From Symbiodinium microadriaticum (lineage: Eukaryota > Sar > Dinophyceae > Suessiales > Symbiodiniaceae), in the NCBI GenBank assembly GCA_001939145.1, contig LSRX01001382.1, positions 25,378 through 89,377 of the forward strand: a stretch of DNA of 64,000 nt. Direction: 5' to 3'. Shown here piece after piece: positions 1 to 12,828 of this stretch; position 1 is the stretch's first letter, and every line of letters starts with the position of its first letter. The notes under the pieces are model-generated. The model did not search any database. It was not told the origin of the DNA and saw nothing but the letters and a program-made list of their open reading frames with translations. A program made the position numbers and the translations under genes.

Positions 1-3000
1 GTGCATGTGCTCGCAGCTGCTTCCTGAATGAATTTCTAGCACATGCACTCGGGTTAGCAAAGCTGGCAACGCTGCACCGACAGGGAAAAACAGCTGCATG
101 CACACTGGATTTGCTTCACCAACCGTTAGGAGAAACTGATATGCTCGAGCACCAGTAATAGGTTGCTGATTCCAGGAACACTAAATGGTGCAACCGAACA
201 CCTCATCGGCATGTGTGCATGTCGTCATGAACTGTGCTTTCAGTTCGGTAGTTGTCATGCCTTCCAGAACATTGCAGGAGCTCAGCTTCTCGCAACCTTG
301 GACAGCTCTGTAGTTAGTCACTTCAAGGCAATCAAAACTCAAAACTGCAGTCGAATTTCGCTCCATGATGACTTTGATGGCGAAATCCAAGAATCCAGAG
401 CCTGCATTTTGCCAGGCTAGGTTCGAGCTTTTTCCACCAAGCCGCAGTCCTGAAACAGCGTGCCAGACATGGATGGGTGCCGCCTTTGTCACCACTGAAG
501 ATGTGATTGCCAATATTGGCACCGCATACCTGGCTCAAAGCTCCCCGGCTTTGGAAGAACATTCCCAATCGTTCCAAGACGTCCCGCGAAGCTGCAGAGC
601 TGATTACGAGAGGAATCGTGCCATCTTCCAGCCTTGTGCGTGACGAAAGGCCATCGCCAGAGCTCACCTCCGACTTCGTCAAAGCCGCCTGAGTTCGCTG
701 GCCACGACTACTCCTCTCACTCACCGGCCACACCACTCACTTGCTGTCGCACACATCTCCCAGACAACAGACACTTGTAAGACCAGTCTGTCTGGATTTG
801 AATTCCATGCTTTTCGAGCACGGAGGCTCAGCCAGCCAAGCCACGGGTTGCTACGTGGTCCATGTCAATGTAAATGCCACCGTACTTCAGTGGTGCCTGT
901 CCCGAGCCAGACGTTCGAAGTCTAAACCGGCTGCAAACTATCTGCCTCAAGCCGCCAGAAATGAGACTTCAGGGCACAGACACCTGCCAGGGTCTTCGGC
1001 GCCAAGCATCATGACTTCAAACAAAGAAGAAACGATGCTTGTGCTTCACAGCATTGCCACCACCGTCAGTTGAAACTTTCCATTGTCATTGTGTGAGGAG
1101 GCTGCGAACAAGCGAGCAGGCTGTTTTCGGCTCCGACATCACACGTACCCCAAGCCCAAGCCCTTGTCCAACAGTCGCAAACTTCACAGTAATCACCGTA
1201 TCTTGCCTGGGTTCCGGTTGTTCTCGTGGAAGGTGTCCAGGTGCCGGATCACGCGGAGCGATTGGAAGGACTGCGCCTGCACCGATGTGCACCAGCCTCC
1301 CGCCTGCCCACCCGCAGCACTCCCTTTCAAAGTAGGAGCTAACCCGGTCTACCGTGCAAGATGACTCCTGGGCTGGAAGCTCACTGAAGGACTGAAGGCC
1401 TCCAAGTATGCGTCCTGCGTTCTGCGGCTCGAAATGCCTACTGAGCAGGATAGGAAACCGCACCATAGGAAGTTGAAGTGTCCTTTCTTTCAATGGCACC
1501 GGCTGGGCGTGCAGATGTTCCGTTCTCCAGGATCATCTTCGAAAGAAGCGGGATCTCCTCTTCAGCGTGGACGCTGTTTGAGCTGAACAACTCGGATTTC
1601 AGAAAGCCCCGTCCGTGTCAGTCCAGAATAAAATGCGGTAGTTGGGATTCTTGATTGCCTGTGCCAGCATAGGCTTGGCGGGCACATCCGCTGAGGAGGC
1701 TGGCAGCAAATCGCAAAAGTCGAGACAGCCCGTTACACCCAAAAGAAGCAAGGATGCGAACATTCTACATGCTGGACTCTTGCGGACATCACGCGAGATC
1801 ACGCTGACAACAGTGTTAAGCCTCTGTATCTGCTTGTCCTCATGGCACCGTTCCGCAGCTGTGAGTCACATGATCAGATTCAGATCGAACAGAAGCAGCA
1901 GATGCCATGTTTAACGATTCTCGTCAAGCTGCAAATCCTTGAACGTGTCTAGCTCGAGTCTCAGAGAGCGGCGAACACAGCCAAATGAAGTGCAGTATCT
2001 TCGGCACCTCAAGACTCAAAAGCATGCAGTGCATGCAGAAAACTGGTAAACCAGCTTCCAACTGAAAGCACATCAGCTAGCGCCAGGCAGCTGAGCGCGC
2101 ACATGACCTCGGAATCACCACATCGCCTTAGCAAGGGATCAGCTCATGCCACGAAGACTTCTTGAAACCAGCGCGAGCTCCGCTTCCTAGTGTCTTGGTG
2201 CGTTCTGGCCGCTCTTGGGATTCAGCATGCCGTTCCTAAGCTGAGCACAGCCGGCAGGAAGTGAAGAGTCAGAGCACCTCTGCTTCATAGCCTGGCTTCT
2301 TCGGGTGGCCTACACGGATAGCTCGCTGCACAAGTGTGGCCGTGGTGTCCTGGGGCCGGAGTTGCAAGCGTTAATGTTGCTGTGAGTGATTGCATGCGTA
2401 GGCTGCGGGCAATGATGGGTCGCCCAACCACATCGCTTGTCCAAGGTTTTTTGCACAACGGATTCGTTTTGTAGCCTGCCCAGCATTCTCTCTCCCTCCA
2501 TCGCTCCCTCCCTCGCTCTTCTACTCTCTGCCCCTTCGACATTTGCGCCTCTGCCTGTCAGGTCGCCATTCAGGAAAGACACCTGACAACGATGCGACCA
2601 CCGACCATCACTTCGCGGCGGATAAGCTTGATGTCTTGAAGGCTTCGGAACGGACACATGCTCTCCGCCTTTAGCTTGTGCAGAAAAGGTAGCGTCAGAG
2701 ACAGTCACACACAAGCAAATGTCCACGATCGTAGGAGAACGGCCTCCATCCAGGTCCCGCTGGTTCCGTACACCTGTGGCAGATCCGAACTCCCAGACCA
2801 TCCACTCAAGAATCTACAAGGTCTAGTGATGCTCGGAGGGACCCGGGGACTTCAACTCCTCCGTCAAGAAACGAACCTCTCGACTCGCATCATACAAGTG
2901 GCTGGCACACGATGAGCTTCGACTTTAAGGAGGTTGGACGACATGAGCACTGCTGACTCTTTGCGCTTCCATCGCGTCGGAGCGGCGACTGGCGGTGGAC

Positions 3001-4166
3001 GTGCGAGTTGGTCAGCCACACAAGCCTGAAGATCACGGAGGCGGGTTTAACGTGGGGTCGCATGTCAAGAACACGGCATGATTGTCTAGTGGTGTAAACG
3101 CCCACAGGCTGAACTGTCGGCATGCTCAGAAATCACAGGTAAATCTCCCTGCAGTTTGGCACGACCTAGCGATTTCGGACTCTTTGCACGCTCATCCTGT
3201 GGCTTCCCTGGAAGGTTCGACTGTTTCGGCGGAGGCCATTTGGTCAAGAATGGTGGACGAAACTGCTTCCCGCCTCTTCCTGAATGCTAGCTGGTGTCTT
3301 TGTCGGTGCAGCGCACGGCGCCTTGGAGCATGAGAGAGACACGGGCTATTTCATTGCAACAACACAGCTTGGAAGCAGGCTTCTGGTGGCCCCTTGGCAC
3401 AGGGCACAGCCGGTGCAGCAACCTGAGTATTGCACTCGCACGGCTGAAAAACTGAAATTGGCGTGGCCTAACCTGCGCGGCCCGGATGTCGTGGATGTCC
3501 TGCTGAGCTTCCGCAATTTCCGCATAAGGAGCATCCTCACACACGTCTCACCAGTGATGGAATGTGCCGATGACGAGGGCTTGATAACATCACGGAACGG
3601 AAGCAAGCTTTGCAGCTCAGGTGCCCAGGAGCTCGAGTCGGTTTGCCAGGAGGATGTAGAGATGAAGACAAGACCCAGGAGAGCACCCTCGAACAATGGC
3701 TGGTAAGGTCAGTGCTCCACACTTCGAGCTTAGTCGCTGACTGCCGACGCCGCCACGATGCTGTCGCGGCTGCAGGGCAACACCATCTTCGAGCCATCCC
3801 GAGCGGAAATGTGAGGTCTACCTTCCTGGTCTCATTGTGCTAGAACTCTGGGCAATCTCATGTGTCTGCTACAGCAGAGCGGTGAGCTTGCTCGCAGCCA
3901 CAGATGTGGTCTTGGTGCTTGCAGTGTCGGGGCTACAGTAGCGAGCGACAGTCCAGGGCAGAAGTGCTGTGAGCTAGTAGAAGAGAATCCGAGCTTCGGC
4001 ACCACACAGAGTTCTGAGCTCGACAGCCTCGGCCTAGCAATTTTGCAGCTTGTGCAAGTAAAAGCGCTGGGAAATTGAGATCGACACGGCACCCCCCGTT
4101 TGGGGGAGACACTTATTGAAAGATCTTACCGGGCAGTCTCGTTAAAAGGGCCGGAGATGGACAAGC
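1..4166. other. No recognised gene; tentative open stretches only
   Basis: Several open frames exist, for example a minus-strand stretch at 181-522 and others at 1086-1499 and 3287-3544. None carries a motif I can assign to a family, and frames on both strands are equally open, as expected for DNA of about 52% GC. The stretch lies downstream of the metacaspase stop codon and could hold its 3' UTR or exons of an unrecognised minus-strand gene. Confidence 0.5.
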
Positions 4167-6348
4167 CTAAGGTCCATCCTCCTTGAGCCTGCCAAGGAAA
4201 CCGAAGTCCAGGTACATCTTGTGTGTCGTGGACAGTGCGGGGACCTGCTTGTAGCTGCCACTCTCCAAATTTGCCTTGATCTGGATCAGCAGGTTGCTGT
4301 AGGACTCCATGAAACCATCGCTCTTCAAGGCCTTGATCAGCGCCCAGGTAAAGGCTCCTTGGTAGATTCCATCCACATGCGCGTCAGCGCTTGTTTGATC
4401 GTCCTGGCAGCCAGAGAAGATCCAAAGCTCATGATCTTGGTATTTGGCCTTTTTGAGGGCACCCCGCAGGCCCTGGCCGAGAGGCTTGGCCGGTGCGGCA
4501 TCTTCATCCTGCTCCATCTCTGGTTGCGGAAGGTATCGCAAGCGGATATCCTTGTTGGAATGGCTCTTGGAAAAGGCAGTCCTTGAAATTCTCCGGTCGG
4601 TGCGAGGCACGAATCAACAAGCATGCGATGGAAGCTAGAGAGCGAGTGTCCCGAAAGTGTTTAGAGCAGCGAGGTATCAGTGAACATCATGTCATCCATC
4701 CATTCAGCAATCCAGCCACATGCCCATCCATCCATGCATCCGTTCATTCACCCATCCACCAATTCAGCCATCCACCTCGCTAAACTCCTCCTGTCGTCCT
4801 TCCCCCCCATGGTCGGAATTCAATAGCAAAGGCCACATGCTTGCTGACATGCACTGTACTACAGGAATGACCACAACGAATTGACAAACATGATCACAAT
4901 GCTTCTCCCAAATGTACTGGCGCGAATCAGGAGCACCGCCAACATGTTTCGCCCCATGTATTGGAGGAATTCGCACATGACCAAACTGTTCCCCAAGTTG
5001 GTGGAACTCACACTCCGAGAGGGTTGTCCTGCACACAAATCGTCACGGCACGAGCGCCAGTTTACGATGCATTGGACTCCCGCTGGCTCTACCCTACGTG
5101 CTAACATATAGTAAAGCAAAAGAAGAGATAAGAGGCAACCCCACGGCAACCCAAAGGGCAACTAATCTCATGCAAACCGAAAGGCTAACCTCTCGAAGAC
5201 CCATTATGTCATGCAACCTCACGACAACCTGAGACGCAATCTCACATCGACATCATCATTACATCAAGACCGTCATATCATGCCATCCAAGCCACCTCCA
5301 CGGTCATGCTTTCAATAAAAGTGTATGGTCCACTGACAGGCACGACGGACCAAGAAGTGAGTGAAAGGACCCCAAAGAGAGACATGTCATTACATGTCAC
5401 TTCTGCGATGCCGAGAATCTGCTCATCCTGCTCGAGGTTCCCCACATAGATCTTGGCGCCTTCACCGGGCTTCAAACTTTGTACATGTTGAAGTGCCTTC
5501 GTTCTTGCGTCCAAGAGATCCTCAGCATTCTTCACGGACTCATTGAAGAGTGTGGAGATGGACAAGCCCATCAGGTAATTGTAGTTCGCCTGCTCATCCT
5601 CGAAGTAAGCCCCTCTCTTGGGGTACTCGAGCTTCTCCAGCAATTGGATCATCTCTTCCCGGCTCTTCTTCTTGATGTCCAGTTTGCCGGAGTTGACCTC
5701 ACGATAAAAGCGCACCTTGGCAGCCACGTCATCTCTTTGACGGGTCAGCCTTTTGACCAATTTCTCTTTCTTGGCTGCAGTGAGGGGCCCTTCCTTGACG
5801 ACCATCGTCTCACAAAGGTTTGCCACTGTAGCAGAGTGGCAGCAGTCAAAGACGCAGACAGCCTTGCAACCCTTTGGAAGCGGATCGTAGAGCTTGTCAT
5901 GAATCTCCGTGTCGAGGATGACTGCTTCTGGCCACGCCTTGTCAAGGCAGTCCAGGGGGCAGATGCAGTCGGCTGGCATAGCCTTCTTGTCCACCGAATA
6001 CTGTGAGCCGTGACCGCTGTAGTGGAAAAACAACAAATCTCCGCTACCTGCATCCTTGTAGAGCCACTGCATGCCCTCCAGGATGACCTTCTTGTAAGGC
6101 CATTGACTCTTGTCCTGATCCTCGTTCAGCATCAGGATGTCCTCAATCTTGAAGCCGTACTGCTTCACCAGGACTTGCTGCATGTTGTTCACATCGTTGA
6201 TGCACCCGTGCAGCTCCGCACGTGTGTTGCGGTAATTGAGGCCGACGAGCAAGGCTTTCTTACGTCCTGTGACGCTTGATGCAACTGTGGACAAAGCCTC
6301 ATAGGCAGGTCGCCCATCACTGCTGGAACAGCAACCTGCGTTACCCAT
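4167..6348 (-). CDS. Type I metacaspase (caspase-like cysteine protease), two exons
   Basis: Predicted metacaspase of 443 residues. Exon 1 is 6348-5401 (316 codons) and exon 2 is 4550-4167, ending in TAG. The 850-bp phase-0 intron starts GTGACA and ends ACAAG. The p20 half shows the family core: KKALLVGLNY near residue 30, the catalytic histidine in HYSGHGSQ (His113) and the catalytic cysteine in FDCCHSAT (Cys170). The p10 half in exon 2 has the typical FSGCQDDQTSADA signature. Metacaspases cleave after Arg or Lys, usually with calcium activation; this is family knowledge, not visible here. I chose the ATG at 6348 because the protein then begins MGNAGCC, a typical myristoylation plus palmitoylation signal, and the frame upstream is only a (TA)n microsatellite and low-complexity sequence. 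Between p20 and p10 lies an insert of about 130 charged residues (190-320), longer than in ordinary type I enzymes. Exon borders are by eye. Confidence 0.92.
4551..5400 (-). other. Metacaspase intron with CATC-rich simple repeat
   Basis: The 850-bp intron contains a degenerate CATCCATC/CATTCA tract at about 4690-4785 and a degenerate CAACC/TCATG tract at 5110-5280. The reading frame of exon 1 runs on through the donor for 41 codons, but that extension has no family similarity, whereas exon 2 resumes the p10 domain in phase. Confidence 0.7.
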
Positions 6349-6488
6349 GGCTTCTTTGCTACAGCCGCTCACAGCGTCTTGATGAAAGCAATGGCTGCAC
6401 GAAACAGCGTTCTCTCGGCCAAGCCGATTGGTTCGCAGGCCCACCAATGTAACGTGCACGACAACGCAAGAGGCAGAGACAGAGAGGG

Positions 6489-6489
<1 letters not shown>

Positions 6490-6529
<40 letters not shown>

Positions 6530-7030
6530 TATACATGTACACATGTGATGTATTATTTACGTGATATTAAAATATATTGTGCTATGTTATATTATACGGG
6601 TATACGATATTGGAGTGTAGTAAACCACATCATATTTCTACTATATTGTACTATACTATATTTTGTTCGATTTTATTATACTCTTGTACCATTGTATATT
6701 ACACTGTGTGAAAGCATAGTTTATAATATTTTACTTTTTGATATATTGTATTGTAATGCATTGTGCTATGTTTTTCTTTTTATACTACATTGTAATTGTA
6801 ATGTGTCAGATTATATCATAGATGATGTTATAGCACATGGTAACATATTCTATCATAAGTAGTAAGTAGTATATCATGTTATACCATGGTATATCATACT
6901 ACCTAATATGACATTTCATACTGCCACGTATTATTGCATGTTGACCGTTAAGTATAAATATGTGTACATATACAAATATATGTACTGTACATCCATATCA
7001 AACCACGAAGTTGTATGAGTCATGGTGTAT
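6490..7030. repeat. AT-rich island beginning with a (TA)n microsatellite
   Basis: A (TA)n tract at 6491-6520 with CA/TA continuation to 6540 is followed by about 490 bp very rich in A and T, built from degenerate TATATTGTA, CTATA and GTATATCA words. The flanks are about half GC. The island starts about 140 bp upstream of the metacaspase ATG. No long open frame with family similarity was seen. It may be an expanded microsatellite or a promoter-proximal element. Confidence 0.8.
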
Positions 7031-7250
7031 ATCACAAACACTATTGCTGTATACTGTATTGTATACGGTGTACACATGCACAGGCATGCATGCTTGCATG
7101 TATATACAAGCATGAGCACATATGATTTTCTCTGTGTGTGTGTGTGTCCGACATGCATGGTGCGCTTGATATGCATGCAGGCATGGAAGCACTTATGTAT
7201 GTACTGTAACCTATGCATGCATGCACCGTTGTATGACATAAGAGTCATTT
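7031..7250. repeat. Alternating purine-pyrimidine (TG/CA, ATGC) tract
   Basis: The stretch is rich in GCATGCATG, GTGTGTGT and TATACA words. Such alternating purine-pyrimidine DNA can adopt the Z form. No coding signal was found. Confidence 0.6.
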
Positions 7251-10200
7251 ACGAAAGCAGAGTTGCGAGAAGGGGCATCATTGATCGAACAGACACGAAG
7301 TTGAGGCATCTTTGTACCTGCTGACCTCATAGAGCGCCCAGCCCCAAGCGAGATGGGCCGGTGCGGCAGCCATTCACATCCTGCTGCTTTCTGTTATACG
7401 TGCCAGGCGGTCGAATCGTTAGCCTGATTTTGTTGAGCTTCTCGAGTCTCCATGCCTTCCAATCGGACGTTGCGATTGAAGACTGGAGCTGTCGGCAGCA
7501 CACTGAAAGGCCAGTGCAGCGCTTCGCGCTGAGTGGACCCGAAGGTGCGCAGGAAGACGCAGTGTGACATGCCTGAAGTTTAACATATACCGAATGCGGC
7601 ACGGTGCTGCAAGTAGCACGAAACTCTAGCCTTCGACCAACACGGAAAATTCTATGTGCAGGGTTGGCCGTCAAAAGGAGTCAATGCGGCCCATCAATGC
7701 AACTCGTCGTTGGAGCTGTGATGAACCCCGAAGGAGGATTAGAGAAGCACTGCCTAATTAGGAGAGAGTGACTGTGCTGCTGTTCCGCTCTTCCCACCTG
7801 GCAAGCACAAAACACCCGAGCGACAGCTTGTGACTACTGTAGACGGGACGTTCAATTCGGCAGCGCGACCACTTCAGTGCCCATGCGTCGATTGTACCTT
7901 GCCTTTGTATTCGGGTCATCCTGCGGTACGCAATGCAACTCGCAGGCCACTGGCGAACTCCGTTTGCGCTCCTCGGCTTGCGTGGAACCGTGGGCGAGCT
8001 CAGATTGCCTCGGAGTGGGGTGCAGAAGTTTGATGCCAGATTGTTGCTGCTGGCTTGAGCTTCACCAAGGCAGCCGAGTGTCCAAGTTTCTCTGGCAGCG
8101 CATTCTGAATCCTTCTGGACGGGCTGGCATCTTCCTTGTCAGCCCGAGGTGGTTCCTAACAACCTGGACCTAAGCCAAACTGAATCTAACTGGAAGATGA
8201 GGATGCTAAGGACAAACTGCCTGTCCGGTTGGCTGAGTATGTGAGGAAACAAGCTCACTGGCGTGGCCTTGCTGTCTTGCCCGAGCATGTTCAAGCAAAC
8301 TTGCGCAGTGTGCTTGTCGAAATGTCCTCCTGGCATCTTGGCGTAGATACCCAGCATGCTTGAGACTTGCATGCAGGGGCCTCTCCATCCACCCCCCTCG
8401 TACAGCTGGAGAGCCTGACGAGGCAAGGAGCCAGATCATTCCGTATTCAAACGTCTTCGCCTGTCTTTGCAAGAATCGCAACAAGCCAAAGAACCTGCAA
8501 CAAGACATCGCTGTGACGAAGAAACCTGACCCGGCGAAAGATGAATTCAGGATGACGGCACCGACAATTCGTCAGCATGCCAGCTACTGAGATACCAGCT
8601 GACGGGTCGTGATTCTGCCAAGACCTGGTTACGTAGTGCAGTACTCCAGGCACCGAAAGCAGCTGCAGGAGACTGCAGGCCGAGAGGCAGTTGGCAATGG
8701 AGGGCTCTGATGCGACCTAACTTGAGAAGGGGGTCACGAAAGCGAGAAGGGGAGCGCGAGAACTCAGAAGCAAGGCTGAAGGCTACCGGGCTACCGTACC
8801 TATATGGTGCATTCTGATCGGCAGGCACTACTGCAAGCTAACGATGCTGCAGACATTATGCCGCATCGCCGGACTGGATCTTGGATGAGTCCCACCCACA
8901 TAACCGCACGGCTTCTTTGCGCATTCGGCTGAGAGCTGGATCCCCAACCTCAATCTCCCTTAAACCTGTGACAATCCAATTCAGGTCGCTCATGCCAAAA
9001 GGCCCTAAACCTCTTTTCCCACCAGAAACAAAGACGATGAAAGGTGAGGCTAGCTTGTGTGGAGTGGCCAGCTGCTGCATCTCGGCGCGCTTGATGCACA
9101 GAACCTTCGAAGGCTCTTGGACTCTGCAGGTCGAGCGCGACGGCCTGACACAAAAGGGCAGATCTTCCCTAAACCCTTCACAGCCCTTCACACCTCTGTG
9201 TCAGTCCGTTCGTCGAATGCCGAGGCCGTGACTCATCGTAAAGAACGCTCTCCAAGCCACAAATGAACTCGGCAAAGCCCGGCAAGAATGAAACCGACAG
9301 AAGTTGAGACACGCAGTCGCAATCCAGCCGACATTGTTGCAGAGCTGCATCGACATACTGTCTTGAATGCTGCAAGTATTGATCTCTACGCTGGGTCCTG
9401 AGGATTCCTCCGGGCTGAGCGTTCCACTCCAGCTTTGCTGCTGCTGACTTCTTGAGCTGCTCCCCAGTTGGATCCGACGTCTACCGTCTCGACCACCTTT
9501 CGCTCGCTTCAGCGCCGGTGGGATGCACCGTTCTGCTAGATGCTTCGAGTTGACCGCAGCGTGTCGCATGACTACAGATGCTGTGATTGCTACATTGCTT
9601 CTGCTCGCCGATGTCTTCCGGCAGATGCTGCACGAACGGTCGCTCGCAATGCTCGCATGGATGCTGCTTGCCAGGCGGTACCAAGCCCAAGGCTCAAGAC
9701 CGCTAACTTATGGGAACATCGGTTTGGTTGCGCTGAGGGGGTGGGTTCCGGGTTCTGGGGTTCCTGGAGCAGGGAATCAGCGATATTGCGAACTTCGGAG
9801 AGGAGGCCTTGCTGCTTCCCGGCACGGCAATGTTGACGGTGGCTTCACAGACACCTGTGGCTGCATGGTCTGCACCCGGCTTGCCTAAGGTCGTTTGGCC
9901 TTGGCTCGACAGCCGGCAACCAGTGTTCTTCTGCTGCCAGGCTCCTGCCTGATCCGAAACAGTGGGTGGATGCGATGCTGAGAGCATAAGTAAGCTGTTG
10001 GTCCCACTAGTCACTAGTCGTGAATTTCTCTGCATCCCTCAACCGAAACTCTCCGCCTGGCACAGCTGCCGCACCTGGTCCTGCAAAGATGCTCCCGAAT
10101 ACCATCGGCACATGCAGCACTGCGCTGACAGATCATAGACCCGTCACCCGGCTGTCCGGTGTCAAACCGAGAAAGTGCCGAATCTTCTCCTGCCTGCATG

Positions 10201-10680
10201 GAGAACATATCCGTGCTTCGCGGCTGTTGGCTCTGTTCGAATTCTCTGACTCCGGGGCCATCTGAGCCCGCTGCAAATTGTCGTCGGAATCTGTTATGTC
10301 GATCGGGTTGGAGATCTGTCTCTGCCACTCAACCTGCAGAACCAGATTGCAAACGGAGTTCTTTGGCCGGAGCTTCGCGACATGACAGATCACCTTACTA
10401 AAGGACTCACCATCGAAGGTCATGTTTCACGACAGGGAGCACTGCATCGCTGAAACTATAGCAATGCGTACAAGGCTGTTGTCTTCAAGCAGAAAGTCCT
10501 TTCCACTGTCGAGCTGAGAGCATCCCCACCTGAAGGACACTCTCCAGAACCAGGTCCTGAAGAAAGGAACGCCACAAGCAGTTCAAACGCATCTGTCGAC
10601 CTGCACCTCAACCATCGGCTGAGGGATCAAAAAGTTCGAGAAGAAATCAAGATGACATATTTCCTGCTGGGTATACTGAT
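7251..10680. other. No recognised gene
   Basis: Open frames of 60-120 codons occur on both strands, such as the minus frames at 8856-9191 and 10133-10423. None has recognisable domain motifs. No repeats of note were seen. Exons of an unrecognised minus-strand gene cannot be excluded. Confidence 0.45.
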
Positions 10681-10961
10681 TGTCAATTGGATCGAGACAA
10701 GATCAAGCAGGGATCAAAAACCAATGAAAGGATCAGGTTTTCGGCTGCCCAACCAGCGTCGCAGCACTGTGGGGCCTTGACGTTCGGGGCTCTTGATTTC
10801 TTGGTGGGGGAGTCCGTAGCAGTACGCATATTCCATAGTGACGGCAACAATGACAACAGGGAAGCCAGATAACAGTGATCGTCTTCAATACTACCCGAAA
10901 TGACAACGACCATCGGGATGATAGTAGCAAAATTTAAAAAGTTCATGGTAATAACAGTAGT

Positions 10962-10991
10962 TACCATCATCGTCATCATCATCATCATCAA
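10962..10991. repeat. (CAT)n trinucleotide repeat
   Basis: About nine CAT/CGT units lie in a wider low-complexity stretch (10900-11190) of CAT, ATG and GTAACAGT words. Confidence 0.75.
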
Positions 10992-11669
10992 ACTCATTAA
11001 GATCATGGCCATCATCCTCATCGCCATAGTCATAGCAACAGTAATCGAAGTTACTCATGACGGATCGTAGCAATACTGATTCTTCCTTGCTGCTGTACGA
11101 ATAAGCCGTTATTCATGCAATGCCATGGTGAATAGTACACGTGACAGTAACAGTGAGAGGAACAGTAAAGGTAAGAGGAATAGAGCCACGCTACCCGAAC
11201 GTTGAGATCAGACAGAAGCAAAGCAACACAGTGGGCCTCGCAGCACTGCAAAGCCTTCATGAAGGAGCTGTGGGAGCCTCAACCCGGCCAGGGCACAGCT
11301 GCGGTCAAAGATGCTGCAGCACCCGCACGAGACCTCTGATTGCGGACGGGGGGCCATTTTCTGAGTCGAAAATACGATCAGCTGGCACCTTGGGTCAGTC
11401 ATCAGGGGCGTGCTGCTGGAGGCTATCAAGGTCATGGCTGAAATGACCACATATCTCCCGAAAACTTTGAGAGTCAAACAACACATCGCGAGTGAGAGTG
11501 CTGAGCCCATGTGAAGGCTGTGATGATAGCGGCATGAAGCAGTTCGCTCTGAGCACGCCTGAGCACACCACCCCGAAGGATTTCAGGCCGCAGCTCATGT
11601 CAGCCTCCAGGCTGCCTGAGCGGCACGCTTGCACGTGCCAGTGTAGAGACAACGAACCCGCGAAAAAAC

Positions 11670-11950
11670 AAAGGAGAACAACTGCAGCAACAACCACCGC
11701 CACCAACACCATCCACTGCGCTGCCACTGCTGCTGCCACTGCAGCTGCTACTTGCTGCTACCAGTAGTGGTACTGCTGCTGGTACCTGCTACTGGTGCTG
11801 CTGCTGCTACTGCTACTGCTATACTACCACTCAGCCCTGCCACTGCCACGGTCACTTCCCCTATATCCCTACCACTACCACTACCACGACCACCGCGACC
11901 TCGAGCTTCTACCGCTGCAACTACTGCGACCCACTACAACTACGACTACT
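11670..11950. repeat. Triplet-rich tract (CTG, CTA, CCA units)
   Basis: About 280 bp made mostly of degenerate trinucleotides: CAA/CCA at the left, GCTGCTACTGCTG in the middle and CTACCACTACCACGACC at the right. All frames stay open and read as homopolymeric runs, so the open frames here are not evidence of genes. Confidence 0.75.
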
Positions 11951-12230
11951 ACCTCCACGGGAATACATTGGTGGTGTCAGGTTTAGAGCAGCAGGAAAAT
12001 CTAGCCAGACAAGGGCGGCTAGACAAAGCTAGGTAAAGCTATCGAAAGCCAGAAAAACCTAGATAGTTACTTTGCTCATGCGCCGAAGATCTGTGGCTTT
12101 GAAAGAATGAAAGGGTAGGTCCGGAAACATAGTAGAGCCCAAAAGTGCTGGGCTTCCTGGCCTCAAGAATGGAACGTTAAACCCCAAACCATGTGCCCCA
12201 CCATGCAAGTACTACGCCAACCTAGATAAA

Positions 12231-12388
12231 AATGCTAGACAATGCCAGACAATATGCTAGGGAATGCTAGAAAATGTTAGATTCCGGTCAGGTCCCGGAG
12301 GAGTAATGCTAGACAATGCTAGATAATGCTAGAAAATGCTAGATTCCGGCCACTGCATGACATCAATGCTAGAAAATGCTAGATAATA
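12231..12388. repeat. Tandem array of a 10-bp unit (AATGCTAGAM)
   Basis: About a dozen copies of AATGCTAGAC/AATGCTAGAA/AATGCTAGAT occur in three clusters. The clusters are separated by a repeated spacer beginning AGATTCCGG, so there is a higher-order repeat of about 65-70 bp. Related words (CTAGACAAAGCTAGG) continue to the left to about 12000. The array ends about 440 bp before the retrotransposon. Confidence 0.85.
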
Positions 12389-12823
12389 GTGACTACGACG
12401 ACGGCTACGATTGCGACTGCGGCTACGGCAGCTCGACCGCCATGGCGATACCGGACCAGATTCTCCTAACCCGACTGCTGCTTCAGCTACACTGCTGCTG
12501 CTGCTTTCAACAGTACGGCGAGAGTTACTGGGACTCAAGCTGTAGTAGGCGCAGATGCCTTCGTTCTGCAAGACCTGAACTGTGGGCCCGTCCATGTTGC
12601 CTGCATGGCAAAATGTCCTCAATGTGAATAGCAGGCTATGCCTTGTCCAGCTTTGCAAGAAGAGCGTATGCGGAGACGTTGCCTCGAAGACATGACTTGT
12701 TCAGAAGCACTTGCAATCCAAAGGGTCTGACCTGCAAAACGACATTGAGCCCCAAGCATCCTTGACAAGCCTGTAGGTCAAAGACAATGAAGCGAAGAAC
12801 CCTGGGAGCAAACTAAGCAGGTC

Positions 12824-12828
12824 AAAGG
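12824..12828. repeat. Target-site duplication, left copy (AAAGG)
   Basis: Five-base direct repeat adjoining the retrotransposon, matched by 20949-20953. Five bases is the usual duplication length for Copia integrases. Confidence 0.85.

Noticed and set aside
5278-5400. C-terminal extension of the first metacaspase exon to a stop at 5278
   Set aside because: The extension lacks p10 sequence, while the p10 domain resumes in phase at 4550; the stretch is better explained as intron.
6359-6544. In-frame extension of the metacaspase start into (YI)n sequence
   Set aside because: It is translation of a (TA)n microsatellite; the internal ATG at 6348 gives a typical acylated N-terminus.
11670-12036. 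Frames rich in Ala, Thr, Leu and Tyr runs
   Set aside because: They result from triplet repeats, which stay open in all frames.
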